From positions 16,017,505 to 16,081,504 of the forward strand of contig CALNVZ010003426.1 in the NCBI GenBank assembly GCA_940671915.1: a DNA stretch of 64,000 bases, read 5' to 3'. The notes under the pieces are model-generated. The model did no database searches. It was given only the letters and a program-made list of their open reading frames with translations, and was not told the origin of the DNA. Position 1 is the stretch's first letter; every line of letters starts with the position of its first letter. This document shows positions 23,135 through 35,982 of the stretch, piece after piece. The stretch comes from Paracentrotus lividus. Its lineage: Eukaryota; Echinodermata; Echinoidea; Camarodonta; Echinidae. The translations under genes were made by a program, and so were the position numbers.

Positions 23135-25332
23135 TTATATTTAGAATATTGTAACTTTATTATATGGTTGTATATGGTTGTACCAAGGAGATCTCCTTGG
23201 TTGTACCGGGAAGCACAAACCCTTTTACCCTTCAACCTATCCCAATTTCCTTCTTTCATGTCTTTTAAATGATTATCTCCACCTCCCTCTCTTCCATCTC
23301 TCTCTTCTCTCTGTCTCGCTTTCCTTTTCTATCTCCCTCTTTCACTCTTCTTATCTCTCCTACTACCCGTCCCGGTGATGAGACGTTTCCCTTTTTGGAA
23401 CAATTAATTTTCTGCCACCATATCTCCGGGGACGCACAGAGCTAAATTAGCAATGGACTCTCACTATCTTTCTACGTCCACACATGAGCATCACCATGTC
23501 CACACTTCACACATTTGGCTTATGTCCCCTATTGTATATGGCGTATATGGCAATCAATCGCAAATGGCAATGACCAATCAAAATCATTGTTAAGAGCGCC
23601 TTTGTTTAGCAGAGTTGACCAGCAACCAATTAGAAATGTTCGTTCAAATTTGCGATTGATCATGTTGATTGAAACAATATAACCCTACAAATATAGGGTA
23701 AAATGAAGGATAAAGTTTACATGACGTAGATTAACGACAGGAATAAAAAATAAATCAAATACATTTTATTTGAATTAATTTACATTTATATACGATCTGT
23801 AAACAAAATTATACAGTATGTTGTACAATTCTTCTTGGCTACTTTACGTTTAGCCAAAACTAATCGGGGGGGGGGGGGGGGGGAATAGAAGGAATAAAAC
23901 TGATGTAGCTATTTTGAATTTTTTAAACATTTTAATCCAAAATTGTGGTAAGTTATTCTTGAAAAGACCGAAATGATAATATAATGTTATATTGGTGGTC
24001 CTGTCAAGAGACAATTCAGGCTGAAATGTGGAAACATGATATTTTTAACCAATCAAGATAGTTCAGACAAACTGGGCCAGACTGGTATTTTACCCCTTCT
24101 TTGCTGCATCCCCCACGAGAGCTGTTATACGATCATTCTAAAATTACAATTTTTCACCAGTCTTTCGATGCTAATTGAACGCGAATGTTACTGTAGACAT
24201 GTCATATGACTTATGATTGTCGCTCATTTTTGACGGAAATATCAAATTTCAAACTGACACCGTTGGTTGTGTTTTGTTTATAGAATTGTTTATAAAAATG
24301 AATGTTTATCTGTAGATCAAATCATTTTCGCGTACTGGGTGGTCGAATGAAATGTAAATTTTCAGACAAAAAGAATTTGATATAAAACCAAAAACATAAT
24401 TTGTGGTTTGTGGAATCTTCTGTTACGTTGTATCACATAATTTAATGTTGCTTGACAAGAAGCTGTCGATGTTTGCTATTTTTAGTGACAATCAGTCATT
24501 TAAAAGAATAATTGCAAAGTATCATTCATTTCGCTATCAAAAATATTGGTGGCGCACGCCTGTTCCCCCCCCCCCTGGGTCCACCACTACGTTGATGCAA
24601 GGTGATATAGATGTGATGCATTGCTAGATGATATTTGAGGATCCAAACAAGACTAAAAAAACAAAGTACAAACACAGAGCGTAAAAAGGAAACACAAATT
24701 GTGCAAAAACAAGTAATATTTGCGACTGTTTGGTGTGGCTTGAGTTGGAGTGTAACAATGCCCCTTGGTATAGCCCTTGTTCACGTGTCTGACTCCAGGC
24801 CCGTATATTAAACAGTACAACGTTTCGAGTAAAAAAATGAAATTGAAACAAAAGAGAGGATAAAAAAATAGTAAATTTGCCCCGCGCTATAACATCTCGT
24901 ATCCATTAATCCTAAAAACGTTTGACTGTATTTGAATGACATTGCCAAGGGATTCGCGATCTTTGAAATTAAGGGGTTTTCCCTTTTATTAGAAGATGGG
25001 TGTAGACATCGGTTAAATAGCGTTCCCCTCTCATTTAAAAAATCCTGGTGGCGCCCCTATTACAATCGTGACGCGGTAGATGGGTCGTTGCCATACATCT
25101 GGTCTTGATAATCTCTGTGTGGTGCCCCACGAGTACCGTGTCAAGAGCAGGTTCGCGGCCGGCTGATCCGGGCGCAAAGTCTTGTTGTAAACACGTTCCC
25201 CTTGAGATGCTCCGACTGTGCTCGCCGCGGTACTCTCTCTCAAGAGTCTAAATAGATATGAGGGGTAATGTGATGTTCCGATGTAGACTGGTAGAGGGGT
25301 ATCACAATTTCGATGGGGTCTAATCTCCGAAA
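23135..25332. other. Non-coding stretch
   Basis: Contains a CT-rich patch at 23280-23360 and a G run of about 18 at 23865-23882. A small piece at 24549-24592 has ends like the CAGTGGCGGATCC MITE family (GGTGGCGC then GGGTCCACCACTA). No gene recognised. Confidence 0.5.
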
Positions 25333-25334
25333 CA

Positions 25335-25460
25335 ACTTCAGAGATGGTTCAGTGGTTGTGTAACTCTACCTGAAGGTCCCCGGTTCAATACACAGTCCAC
25401 GAGCTATAAGTTTACTTGATATGTAATTATCTTCAATGACACAGTCCCTTGGACTGGAAG
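25335..25460 (+). repeat. tRNA-derived SINE-like segment
   Basis: TGGTTCAGTGG at 25345-25355 fits a polymerase III A box, and CCCGGTTCAATAC about 35 bases later resembles a B box (GGTTCRA). Between them is AACTCTACCTGAAGG, as in a tRNA anticodon region. It does not fold into a clean tRNA, and unrelated sequence follows, as in tRNA-derived SINEs. The right edge is not defined. Confidence 0.45.
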
Positions 25461-27564
25461 CAAAGCCGTATAACCACTGATTACTGGCATTCAGGCAGAG
25501 TCGGTTATGAATTACCAATCCATCTATCAATACCTATTGTGTTCCTCCCAGCACCTCTCACACAACAATAATGGAATGTGCACTATCTCTGTTCATTCAC
25601 AAGCAGTCTAATAATCAGCATATTCACAATGGTGATTTTAAATCATTATCATGTAATACTTCTGTTTATTTGTTGGTATATTGTTATTTATTGTTTATCT
25701 AAATTGTAGTAATGATGTCATTTATGTGTAACAAGACAATATATAGCTAAGGTGACAAAATCGTTCTCGGATAACATGAAGAGCGACAAATTTCTTGTTA
25801 TTAAGAAAATAGATCATGCAGTTTGTTGTTGTTGTTGTTTATGTTTGATTGTTTTTTTTTTTTTCTCTCTCTCTCGCTCTCTCTCTCTTCGGAAGGTTTG
25901 CATTTTTCGTGTTATTCCATTTCCGATCCTTCTGAATGGCCGCCATTTTGGCACTGGGATGAACTTGGCGAGCCAAAAAACCAACGTTGAAAAATAGAAG
26001 AAGGGTAAAACTGTCTATAGGGGCCCTTTGAAGGATATCAGTTGTATGGAAATGTCAAAATCTATAGGATCTTTGCCAACTGACCGAATGACCTAGACTT
26101 TTTTTTTACCCCTTCTACCCCCTCCCACGCGCCTCTGCTGTCACTCTCTCTCCTTTCTCTCCCTATCCTATTCTTTCTTTTCTTTTCTTGTCCATTTGTA
26201 CAGTCCTATAATGTATCATAAATATATATTTTCATATGCCCTCTCTATGCCCCCTCCTTCATGTCCAAGGGTTTTTTTTTTTTTGCTTTATTTTGTTTTA
26301 TTTATATGTACATGTATATTTTTTACGTCAAGTTATGTATCTATATTTACCTTTTTTTCTTCAAGTGACCAGACTTTCAATATTATTCTCCCTTCACCCT
26401 CTTTCTATCTCTGTCTGTCTGTCTGTCTCTTTCTTTCTTTTTTTCTTTCTTTCAATCTCCTTCTCTCTCTCTCTCTCTCTCTTGACAGTCACTTGTACAA
26501 AGGACTTGGCAAGTTGATGTCTTGGTCACAGCCAACATGTCAAAAGAACACAAACAGGATCGTGACCTGCCAAGCTGCTCTGCAACTAGGCAACGTTCAA
26601 GTTTATGCCAGGAAAGTATGCTGCTTAGTTCAATGGTACAATAAGAAACAGATTATCAATTTATTAATTACAAAATAAAATATACATGTCATCTATATCA
26701 ACGAAAATATGTTTGAATAAATTGATCTAATCTGGTTCATGGCATAGATTAAACGTCGTTGTAAGCTCGGATCAATGAATAAATGGTTGGAATTTCCGGC
26801 CAAAATGAATATGTCCACTTAGCAATCCTAGCAAGGATTTTCATGTAGCATTTTGACATTGTATCAGACAGTTTCGAAAGGTATAAAGAGTTAAACTGTA
26901 AGCAGCAGTTTATAAACATGATAAATCAAAGGAGAAAAACTGAGCATTAAAAGTAACGTCCCCTAATAATACGGGAGCGCGATGTTAGTTCGATAACATA
27001 AATACAACCATGAAAGAAACATGCATCATATCAGATGATATACACAAACTAGAAAACGTAATATTTTTTTTAAATGTCAAATTATTATGTAATTTTATCT
27101 ACTTCATAATATCCTTTTTAGCAATAGGTATACATGTATATGATAATGAAAATCCACCACTTTGCGAGAAGAAATGTAGCGATCCCTTCAAGAAAAGTTC
27201 TCGCCAACGAATACCTGAAAGCCTATTATTTTGTACCGTAATCAGTAATGTAAAGCCCTTTGTGAATCTTAATACGTCACTGACAAATAAATGACTGAGG
27301 TTTGAGAAGGTTCGACTTGCCAAGGTGTCTCTTTGACGATCCCGACAATCATTCAGTAATTGATCACGTCATAGAAACAAGACAACCCACATTCCTACCC
27401 CAATTAATAAAGTGTATCAACACAGTGACCGACGTATAGCCCAACAGCCTACAGGCAACTGTTTTTACGGAGTCGTCCATTCGCTTCCCGTAGCGCTTTT
27501 TAATTTCAAACTATTAAAAACGGGTTCCTAAATTTTGCCACAATAACGCAAAGCACCTTTCTAA
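25461..27564. other. Non-coding stretch with CT-rich patches
   Basis: CT-rich sequence at 25850-25890 and 26390-26480. The latter ends in a textbook-looking splice acceptor (TCTTGACAG at 26480-26488) followed by 51 open codons and a stop; see the findings. No family recognised. Confidence 0.45.
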
Positions 27565-27627
27565 ACATGAAGGGATGCTCATTAGCATCTTCAAGATTCT
27601 AAGGTGTTGGTGAGCACCCTTTCATGT
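27565..27627 (+). ncRNA. miRNA-precursor-like hairpin (candidate)
   Basis: A 63-nt stem-loop: arm 27565-27590 pairs with 27602-27627 over 26 positions around an 11-base loop. I count 20 Watson-Crick pairs, 5 G-U pairs and one A-C mismatch when transcribed from the plus strand. The five wobbles would be A-C mismatches on the minus strand, so the plus strand is favoured. Size and regularity fit an animal pre-miRNA, but a very short foldback transposon would look similar. No known miRNA family is claimed. Confidence 0.35.
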
Positions 27628-28662
27628 CCAGAAACTTACTATTACTTTTAGGGTTCCGATGCCGCTGTCATGAATGTTTCAAGATGAACTGCTCGATGGA
27701 ACCCTTTTAAAGAGTATATACATTAATGTATTTTATACAATGAGCTCATATATGTATCATGCCAAATGACATACAAAATAAATTGGGTAGATTTACCCAC
27801 GCAGACGCATATAGGTTTGGGGGGGGGTCGTGAGCGATGTATATTGCTAATATTTATCACGCTATTGGGTAACAGGTAATTGGTACTGTCAACTTGCACA
27901 CTTCATCTAGTTTATTGAACGCATTATTGACTAATTAATATAAGTGAAGGGCACGTACACTCTTCAGTATTTTTTATTTATTTTATTTATTTCATTTTTA
28001 TTTCTCTTGTAGCTAAAGAGATAATTATAGTCTTGTTTTGGCGATGACTGATCCGATGAGTTACAAGCCGGGGGATGTGTGGTCTGTGCAGCTCCCGGGG
28101 TGGGGGGGGGGAATAAGCCGTGATTATTTTGGACAAAATTCACAGGGGCTTTGGGTAGTGGAAGGGGAAGGAATGTGTACCTTATTTTAACAACATTATA
28201 TCCTAAAATTCCCCCATTCCGTAATGGTTTGTCTTATGTCTATTACTTTCCATTTCATGCCTTCTTTAGAATCAATACTTCTGGAACATACCCCTTGAAC
28301 ATATAATGTACAAATGTGTTTAGGTCATGAATATTTTCCAAACAGATATAAGATCTATGCATTGACGAATTATTCAGATGTAGGGTTGGCACAATGATCA
28401 CGGGTCCTTTAATTAATATGGACATGACACTAATATGCTTAAAGATGATTACTGATAAGAGGTCTGCATATTATTTCACAGGTTATAGGGGGAGGGGATC
28501 TTGATCATTGTTCGACTAGTATGGAGAGACATAACAGGTATGAAGTAGTGACTGTGATCTCCAAATCAACCGCTACACGAGCCAAGAAAATGACACCTGT
28601 CTTTGTATAAATGAATCACTGATATTCATATCCAGATCATACCCCCTCCCTCTACAACATAG

Positions 28663-28705
<43 letters not shown>

Positions 28706-30914
28706 TTGTTTGAAGGATAGCCAGCATAGCAACATAAGCTTTCGGAGAAGTTGCGTGATGTTTGTCCGACATGGCAACATGTGATTTGATCAAAGAATAA
28801 ACTTGAGCAATTTCATGAATGGTTCTTTCAAAACTAAAATTGTTGCCCTTGTAAAAAAAAATCGTTTAAAATTGTGTTGATTATCCGTTAAAACAGGTGT
28901 TAAAAGAAACACAAGTGATTTTTGATCATCCAATCAATCAATCAATCGGATTTTCTGCTTGGAGCGAGATAGAAACGTAGTAACAGGGTGCCTTACCTTG
29001 AAGGGGGTTTAGACAGGACATTACGTCTTATGGTCAGCATGGTCACTTTGATTAGAATGATCAGTGGTCAGCTGCATGTCTCGACCCTGGTCATTGTCCA
29101 GGGTTCTTCTCATCAATGTGCCTCATTGGTCAAACCTTGGTGTGGTCACTCCCCGGGGAATGACCCATAGGCTTTCCTGAGGTCAACCCTACTGATCATG
29201 ACTCACCAAGGCGGTGTGTGCATCTTGTAAGAATTAGACGTTCCTACAAACCTGCGACATTGGCTTTATTTATCTACTTATTATTTCTTTGTTTTTATTC
29301 AGGAAGCAGGGTAGTACACACAATTAAAATGTTGGATAATTTCAGTGGCTTCTAGTTGGGTAATTCACAGTTCTGGTGAATTATTACTAAAATCTAGGAA
29401 ATTATTGTTGGGCAAATTTTAAACAATAGTTGTGTGGACAGTATGACAACCAGTGTTGCTTAAAAAATTGATTTTCTTTTGCCCAACTGGGATAGCCATC
29501 CCAAACAATTGGATATATAATACAAGACCATTATGTCCATAAAAGAGTGGATTTCTGCTCTCCACTCTTTGATCTGAGTAATTTTGAACTCTTAAAAAAA
29601 TTAATACGGTAGATTCAAGAAGTTATAATGCATCCACAATCAATACCTTTCCATTCGCTTTTAACACGACGGTAATTATGAAGCTAAACAACAGGCTAAA
29701 CGAATATTGATATTGATGTTTTTTGGTGCTATGACACACTAAAAATGATATTGAGTTTTATAGCGGACATTTATATATTTGCCTCGCAATAAAATATCAT
29801 TGACATGAATAACCCCTGAAGCAAACTACACGTTTGTAGACGAATATAGCACCAAAGAGGTCGATGAAATTCAAATTCATTATCGTGAATTTATTTGTGA
29901 CCTTTTCTGAACCATCATGCACCATACATGCCATAATTATACCACCTCTAAATTGTCGTTTGTCTGGCTTCCAGACTTCATGAATATTATTTTAACTTAT
30001 CCACCAATTCTTATATTCGCTTGTATTGTTATGGATATTTATCTGTCTAAGTTTGAATCTAAGCGGGCTCAATATGAAATTTAGTCAATGACACATTCAA
30101 AATGCATGCTCGTATACAATTTCAAACTAAACCTGAATTCGAATCATTGTTCCATACGATAAAAGGAAAGGGTGGTAATAAGATTTTTCGTTGTATTGCC
30201 AATGGTAACAACCGAATACTATTTCAAACTCATTCATAAATAATTTGATATCAATAAACTCTACAGTAGCTGACAATATCCAAGTAAAAACTAAACATGA
30301 AATGCAAAGAGAAGGGGGTGGTAGATGTAACGAAATTTGACTCGTATGTCTTTTCTTTTTCTAGAATGGTAACAAATAAATATGCCTACCACGAGTAGTT
30401 AATTATATTTGAAAAAAAAATGTATATATCTTTCACCTAAAATGAGAGAAACACTTAATTTAACCAAGGTTATGGCTCAAATTCTGTCTGCAGTTTAAGT
30501 AGTTAGATCCAAAGAGGGGTGGAGTGGGAACGGGGGAGGGGGCAATGCGATCTTGACACGCCGTGTACCCCGTTTGCGAATGGTAAGAAGCAGATAGCCC
30601 TAACAGATATATGTTTGAAGAATAGATCAATGGTGATGCTTTAGACCTGGGTTTGGTGAATGGTCGCATTGAGTGATTTCTGACTGACAAACAGGGGATG
30701 TCACTGTCTCGATGACTGATTGATTTTCAGTCAAAAAAAAAAATAAATAAATAAATTAAAAAAAAAAAAAAATGGAATGGGGAGGGGTAGACGGTGAAGG
30801 ATTCGAGTAGAGAAGCAGAAAGGGGACAACTGATTCCGGGTGGAAGCTTGTACATGTATCTATGGGAGGGGATGTAAAGGAATACATAATGTATTATGAT
30901 CAAGGAAAAGATAT
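27628..30914. other. Non-coding stretch
   Basis: Holds a (GA)n run at 28666-28702, a G run near 28101-28111 and a short hairpin at 29542-29570 (AAAGAGTGGA with TCCACTCTTT). A GC-richer patch at 29020-29210 has the hairpin ACCCTGGTCATTGTCCAGGGT. No gene recognised. Confidence 0.5.
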
Positions 30915-31072
30915 GGGCCCTCTTGCATGAAGAATTTGGACTCTACGCGACTCAAAAATACAATCGCAAGTCCCAAATACGAGATCTTGATTGGTTGAAA
31001 ATCAAGTTTCGTTTGATTTTTTTTTTTAGTTGCGTAGATGCTTAGAATTCAAACATTTTATGCAAGAGGGCC
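30915..31072. mobile_element. Short foldback MITE (GGCCCTCTTGCAT ends)
   Basis: Left end GGGCCCTCTTGCATGAAGAA; right end TTTTATGCAAGAGGGCC. The element is about 158 bp and its interior is non-coding. ATG lies outside both ends but in inverted sense, so it may be part of the repeat and no clear target-site duplication was found. Confidence 0.75.
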
Positions 31073-31455
31073 ATGTGCAGAATTATTGGAAATCACTTAT
31101 TTATCTGTCAAAAGAGTGATTAAACGAGAGGGGAATTATGATATTTATGATATCGGGAACGAGATATGGGGTAGGGGAAAGGCAGAGAGTATCGTGACAT
31201 GGAGCAGGGGTGAGCGCGCGAGCAAAGATGGGCAAAAGGAGTGCACGGGAGGGGTGAGAAGCTACAGAACCTCTACAACTTGACAAACAATTAACAGCCT
31301 CGCGTTCAAGTTTGTCTGTCGCATCAGAAATCACGTGACAAACTGAGCTCTCAGACCAACAATGGATGGTTTTATTCGATCTCTCATCAGTTTGACTGAG
31401 GTGACTATCTATCTATTCACCTGATGACGATCCCACTAGTCCAATACCCCTGTAA

Positions 31456-31576
31456 CCTGGTAACACAAAAGAGGTACGACCCACCTTACGACCGATTGTA
31501 ACTCTTAGTACATGGTTTACCATAGACTTACGATTGATATCAGTCGTAAGATTGATCGTATCTTTTGTGTTACAGG
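31456..31576. mobile_element. Short foldback MITE (GTAACACAAA family), short copy
   Basis: CCTGGTAACACAAAAGA at the left pairs with TCTTTTGTGTTACAGG at the right. The interior repeats TTACGA and GATTG words also found in the larger relative at 31752-31988. Confidence 0.7.
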
Positions 31577-31751
31577 CCTATAGACCAACCAACAAATACG
31601 ACAAACCAACAACCAGACCATGCCTATACAATTAACAATGATCATGATGGTAAACCAGCTTCAAAAAGTTAAAGGGAATTTGTAACTTTGTGAAGGCTTA
31701 CGAAATTCTGAGCTGTGGGGGCCTACACCATGTACAGGCTGTTAGTCCAGG

Positions 31752-31988
31752 GGGGTGTAACACAAAGACTTACGATTGATTAAAAGTTACGATTGATTTT
31801 TTTCTCGGTAGCCTCATCATGGACAGGATGCTCCAAAGTTGATGATCTTAATCCTTACCCTAGCCCCAATCATATTCTTAATCATATCCAAATCCTAATC
31901 CATGACTGTACCTGGTTTTCAAATGAGGCTACCAAGAAAAAAATCGATCGTAACTTTTAATCAATCGTAAGTCTTTGTGTTACACCCC
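31752..31988. mobile_element. Foldback MITE (GTAACACAAA family), long copy
   Basis: A 237-bp element with arms of about 65 bp: GGGGTGTAACACAAAGACTT at the left matches the reverse complement of the right end ending TTTGTGTTACACCCC. Pairing continues through ACGATTGATT and GGTAGCCTCAT. The centre holds the CCTAAYC-rich spacer 31845-31905. Confidence 0.85.
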
Positions 31989-32137
31989 ACAGGTGATAAT
32001 GTTTAAAGATGAAACACTGAAAGATTCATTTCCTAAGTATCATTACATGCTTTAAAATAAGTACCCCCCCCCCACAAAAAAAAACAACAAACAAACAAAC
32101 GAAAAAAAAAACAACAACAAATGCAAGTGACTGTTAA

Positions 32138-32388
32138 TGCGGCGGTCACAACTCGCCGTACCTTCGACGTGCAACTCCCTACGATGGATTTCGTAGAAAA
32201 ATCGTGCAGCGCAGGTACCTCGGAGGTACGTTGCATGTACGACGTGCAGGAAGTTTTTCTAATACCCTTACCACAGAGACGCAGGAATCGCAGAAGTTGA
32301 CCCAGGACTTGTGTATGCATTGTACATGCGACGCAGGCTACGTTGATGGCACGTGCCCCGTAGCCTACGACGAGTTGTGACCGCCGCA
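32138..32388. mobile_element. TAA-target MITE, family B, complete copy
   Basis: A 251-bp element flanked by TAA on both sides (32135-32137 and 32389-32391). Ends are TGCGGCGGTCACAACTCG and its reverse complement. The interior has CTACGATGGATTTCGTAG, GCAGCGCAGGTACCTCGG and TACGTTGATGGCACG. A close copy begins at 63768 and a divergent one lies at 3885-4136. Its ends align with family A (TGCTACAGTCACACA), so A and B probably share a Harbinger-like transposase source (inference). Confidence 0.9.
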
Positions 32389-32391
32389 TAA

Positions 32392-34560
32392 TATGCCAGT
32401 TCATTTTACATCCATGCAAAGCAGTATTAACGTGGTTGTACCCAGGTACTGATTAGTAAATTGTGATATTCTGTCATCAATATTTTGGCAATTAAACTAC
32501 TGATTAGGTTTTTTAAAAAATTCAGGCTATTCCTGTCTGACCTAAAGTTTTGTAATCACGACTACAACTGAAGAGCATTTTTAGATACTCAACGAAGTTA
32601 AACAACCCCTTTAAATCGATTCGGTAACTCATTTTTTTTTTTATTTGTCGATGTTTAAAAAAACAATGAGCTCTGAGAGGATGGGTACCAGCAGATCAGT
32701 GCACCATGTAAAGATGAACCAGTTACTACATTATGATTGATGGTGTATGCTATATTTAATATGCACAATCCCATAAATTTCCATATGAATAAATTCATTT
32801 CAAGCAAAACATTATCTCAAAGATCTTCAATAAGAGAAAGGGAAATTCTATATACGCCACACAAAGTGAGATGAAATGACGTCGACCTAATAAAAATATC
32901 TGGCGATCATATTATTCCATATTTTTTCATTAATAATTGGAAAATTGGTCATGTCACTATGAAAGCATGCTGGCTGTATGCATGTTTTATTCTAATTTTC
33001 AAGATTAATGTTCAACACAATCTTTTCACTACATATTTAAGAATAGGGCCTATCAATGCATTTCATTTGATTTTTTTTTTCTTTCTGTAAATTAATGGGA
33101 CTACACAGACGTATCGCCATGCCATTCATTATAAACAAATCATACACGCATTTATTAAACTCGGTGGCAATTCAATTATGCTTTTGCTTTTTTCTAAATG
33201 AACGAAATCATAATCGTATAGTCGTGCCACTGCCCTGCTTGTTAAATCGATAATTGTCCGTAAATTGAGAGTGATTTATGGATCATAAGAAGGCTGATTG
33301 GTTCGCCATCTTGAATTACTTTTGCCAGATTTATTGGTTCTGTGGAGTGCCCCAAAGAAAAATGGAAGTACGGAAACAAAATCATTCGTAATATCGTAAT
33401 GTATGATATTGATATTTGAGATGTGATTTTTCATTATTAAATTTCACAACGCTTGTGTTTGTAATACAACAATTTGAAGATTTCTTTTCAAACGGAGATA
33501 TGGCATTACCGTTTTTTATTATCACGGGCCAATTGCCATGTTTGCAGGCCCATATTCAATGAAATAGCCATAACAAAACTAAAAATTTATTTGCATTGCC
33601 AAGCATTTATGTCAATATTAAGCATCTACCAGTATGATTACAGTTTAAGTTGACTGTATTTCTTATTTGACTGCTGTTATAAGGAGGCAATCAAATGCTT
33701 ACAGAAAAGCGTCTAGAGCATATTATTATGGCGTTAAGTCCTATTCGAGGGATTTGATGATTAGCACTTTTCAAAGGACGCTAGCCTGGTTTCAAGCACT
33801 GCGTCTCATTTTTATGCATTTCTTTTTGCTATACTAGGTTGGACAAAGTCAAATAATTTTAAACCTTTATCATGCTTATATTCAATTTGGTAGTTCATGA
33901 AAATTTTACCTAAACATTTCCATTATAATGTTGGAGCTCTACAAAATACAGAATATAATAATCTGGTGAAATATCAAAATTATACTCTGTATCTTCTGCG
34001 CATCCAAATCTCGTACTGTTTTGGTAATTCCAATCTCTCACGTCCCAATTAGGGTGCAGACATAACCGTGTTGTAGACCCACACATACACATTTGTGTGT
34101 GTCAATCCGCATAAAATATGAAGGAAAATATGAATGGTAGTTAATTTGAGGATTTAATACTCCATGGCAATAACTGAGCTGCAAAACAGGCTCGTTCCAC
34201 ATCATGTTTTTCTCTTCGCTGTGTGCGTTTCCACTCAGACGCAAATTGATTTGCAATAATGGTGAGGGTATTAATTAAAGAATGAAAAGGCGAGTTTTAC
34301 CACTGTGAATTGAAAAATCGTTCAAAAAAGTGGGCGAATGTCCCTTTAGTCTCTGAGGAAATCTGGAAGATTAATCTATGAAAAATAAAGGAGGGAATTT
34401 AACATGTTTAAGAAGAGGGACATTTATTGTTATTGAAATGAAATGTATATAGGGCATTTATTATAGGGAACTTTAATCGAGTGTTGCACTGATCTGAATA
34501 ATACGTTAATAATGTTTCCTTTTGGCATATGTCATTCTTCTTGGAAGAAAGTTAAATAGT
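32392..34560. other. Non-coding stretch
   Basis: AT-rich, with no gene, RNA or repeat family recognised in 2.2 kb. Confidence 0.5.
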
Positions 34561-34563
34561 AAA

Positions 34564-34570
34564 AGAGAGA

Positions 34571-34610
<40 letters not shown>
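34564..34610. repeat. (GA)n microsatellite
   Basis: A nearly pure GA run of about 45 bp. Confidence 0.95.
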
Positions 34611-34614
<4 letters not shown>

Positions 34615-34774
34615 AGGGGGACGAGGGAGGGAGGGAAAGTAGGTTAACATTGACGGGTTCACAATCATTCAGCAGATTTTATCGTACTCCAAAGTAATTT
34701 AATATTTACTTCTTCATGTTCTTCAGAACTTCAATTACACCATGCACTTTTATACTGTCTTAAATGCACGTAAA

Positions 34775-34852
34775 ATGATGATGATGATGATAATAATGAT
34801 AATAATAATAATAATGATAATAATAATATGATGATGATGATAACGATGATGA
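34775..34852. repeat. (GAT)/(AAT)n trinucleotide tract
   Basis: GATGATGAT followed by AATAATAAT and GATGATGAT, with minor interruptions. Confidence 0.9.
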
Positions 34853-34919
34853 CAGTAAATTAGTGCACAAAGTTGAACGATATTTTCACCAACGTTCTAC
34901 ATTATGATTTTGACAAGTT

Positions 34920-35008
34920 GAATAACAAAGGGGATACGGTCTACATGTAAAACGCCTAGACATTCTGAATTGGCTCTTTACGATGTTGAATAAACAAAAT
35001 CAAATCAA
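34920..35008 (+). repeat. Possible non-LTR retrotransposon 3' tail
   Basis: TTACGATGTTGAATAAACAA followed by AATCAAATCAAA has the look of a LINE or SINE 3' end with a short-word tail. No upstream body or ORF was recognised, so this is tentative. Confidence 0.25.
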
Positions 35009-35909
35009 ACAATAACTCTTTCTATGATTTTCCGTACTCTTTAAGACAGTACACACAAAAATATACTGCGTTATATCGTTTTGAATAACCTTAATGATTA
35101 CCAATGATTACGTAGCGTAATCTACGGCATCGACATTTGGAATATTTTGGCACATAATCAATAGCACAATCTCCGTATTATGGAATGAATATCGTTGAAA
35201 GGTTTATATTGAGTGCGTGCCACTCTGTCGCCTAGACGCTTTATTTTGACAATCAAATTTGATTGGTTGCCAAATTTTGCTATTCTTGGCAATTTCTACA
35301 TATGGTTTAGCCTAAAAAAACGAACAATTGAAGGCTACTTTATACACACATTTATCTGACCTATCTGGTTCAATATTTTAAACAAGGAGGAATGCTTAAT
35401 TCGGTTATGAATGATTTTACTTTTCATACCAGTTTTGGATAAATAACAATACACAGATCAGTCGGTAATATAAACGTGGTTCATTATTGATACATAATTT
35501 TTGTTAAATAGAATTGATTATTTATCATTGATTGAAATAAATAGTCTTTCGTTATTTTTTTTCAGCTCTAAATATAGGCCTGATTTTGAATGGCAACCCA
35601 ACCAAACCTGTATGTTTACTACAAAACCTTGTCTTTTAAAACTTGCATTCACTAATTATGTACATTACTACAACATCTGGAGCTAAGTGTTGTCAAAATG
35701 AATACTGAAAATTAGATCAATTTTGCTTGAGTAAACTTTAAGTCACAATTTTCACTTTCTTACACAATCCCTTATAATGATATTTTCATTTATTATTTGT
35801 ATTATCATATTCGAGCTTAATTTTTTTTTTCAAAGCAATAATATGATGTCGCGGCACCTGTTTATTAATTTCTTATATCAAAAATATCTCATGTACATGA
35901 ATTGCCAAA
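35009..35909. other. Non-coding stretch upstream of the first tRNA gene
   Basis: AT-rich. No gene recognised. AATTGCCAAAG just before the tRNA is similar to AATTACCGAAG before the second copy at 39.5 kb. Confidence 0.5.
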
Positions 35910-35982
35910 GCCCGGTTAGCTCAGTTGGTAGAGCATCAGACTTTTAATCTGAGGGTCACGGGTTCGAGTCCCTTATCGGGCG
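35910..35982 (+). tRNA. tRNA-Lys(TTT), copy 1
   Basis: Decodes AAA and AAG lysine codons in cytoplasmic translation. The 73-base sequence folds as a complete cloverleaf. The acceptor stem GCCCGGT pairs with ATCGGGC, with one G-T pair and discriminator G73. The D arm is GCTC/GAGC, the anticodon stem TCAGA/TCTGA, and the loop CTTTTAA puts anticodon TTT at 35943-35945. The internal polymerase III promoter is intact: A box TAGCTCAGTTGG and B box GGTTCGAGTCC. There is no intron and CCA is not encoded. One T-stem position is a C-T mismatch (ACGGG against CCCTT), shared by the second copy. Both copies are identical over all 73 bases, and short similarities continue on both sides, so they arose by inverted duplication. 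Confidence 0.97.

Noticed and set aside
29542-29570. 10-bp perfect hairpin with a 9-base loop
   Set aside because: Too short for a miRNA precursor, and stems of this length are common by chance in 64 kb.
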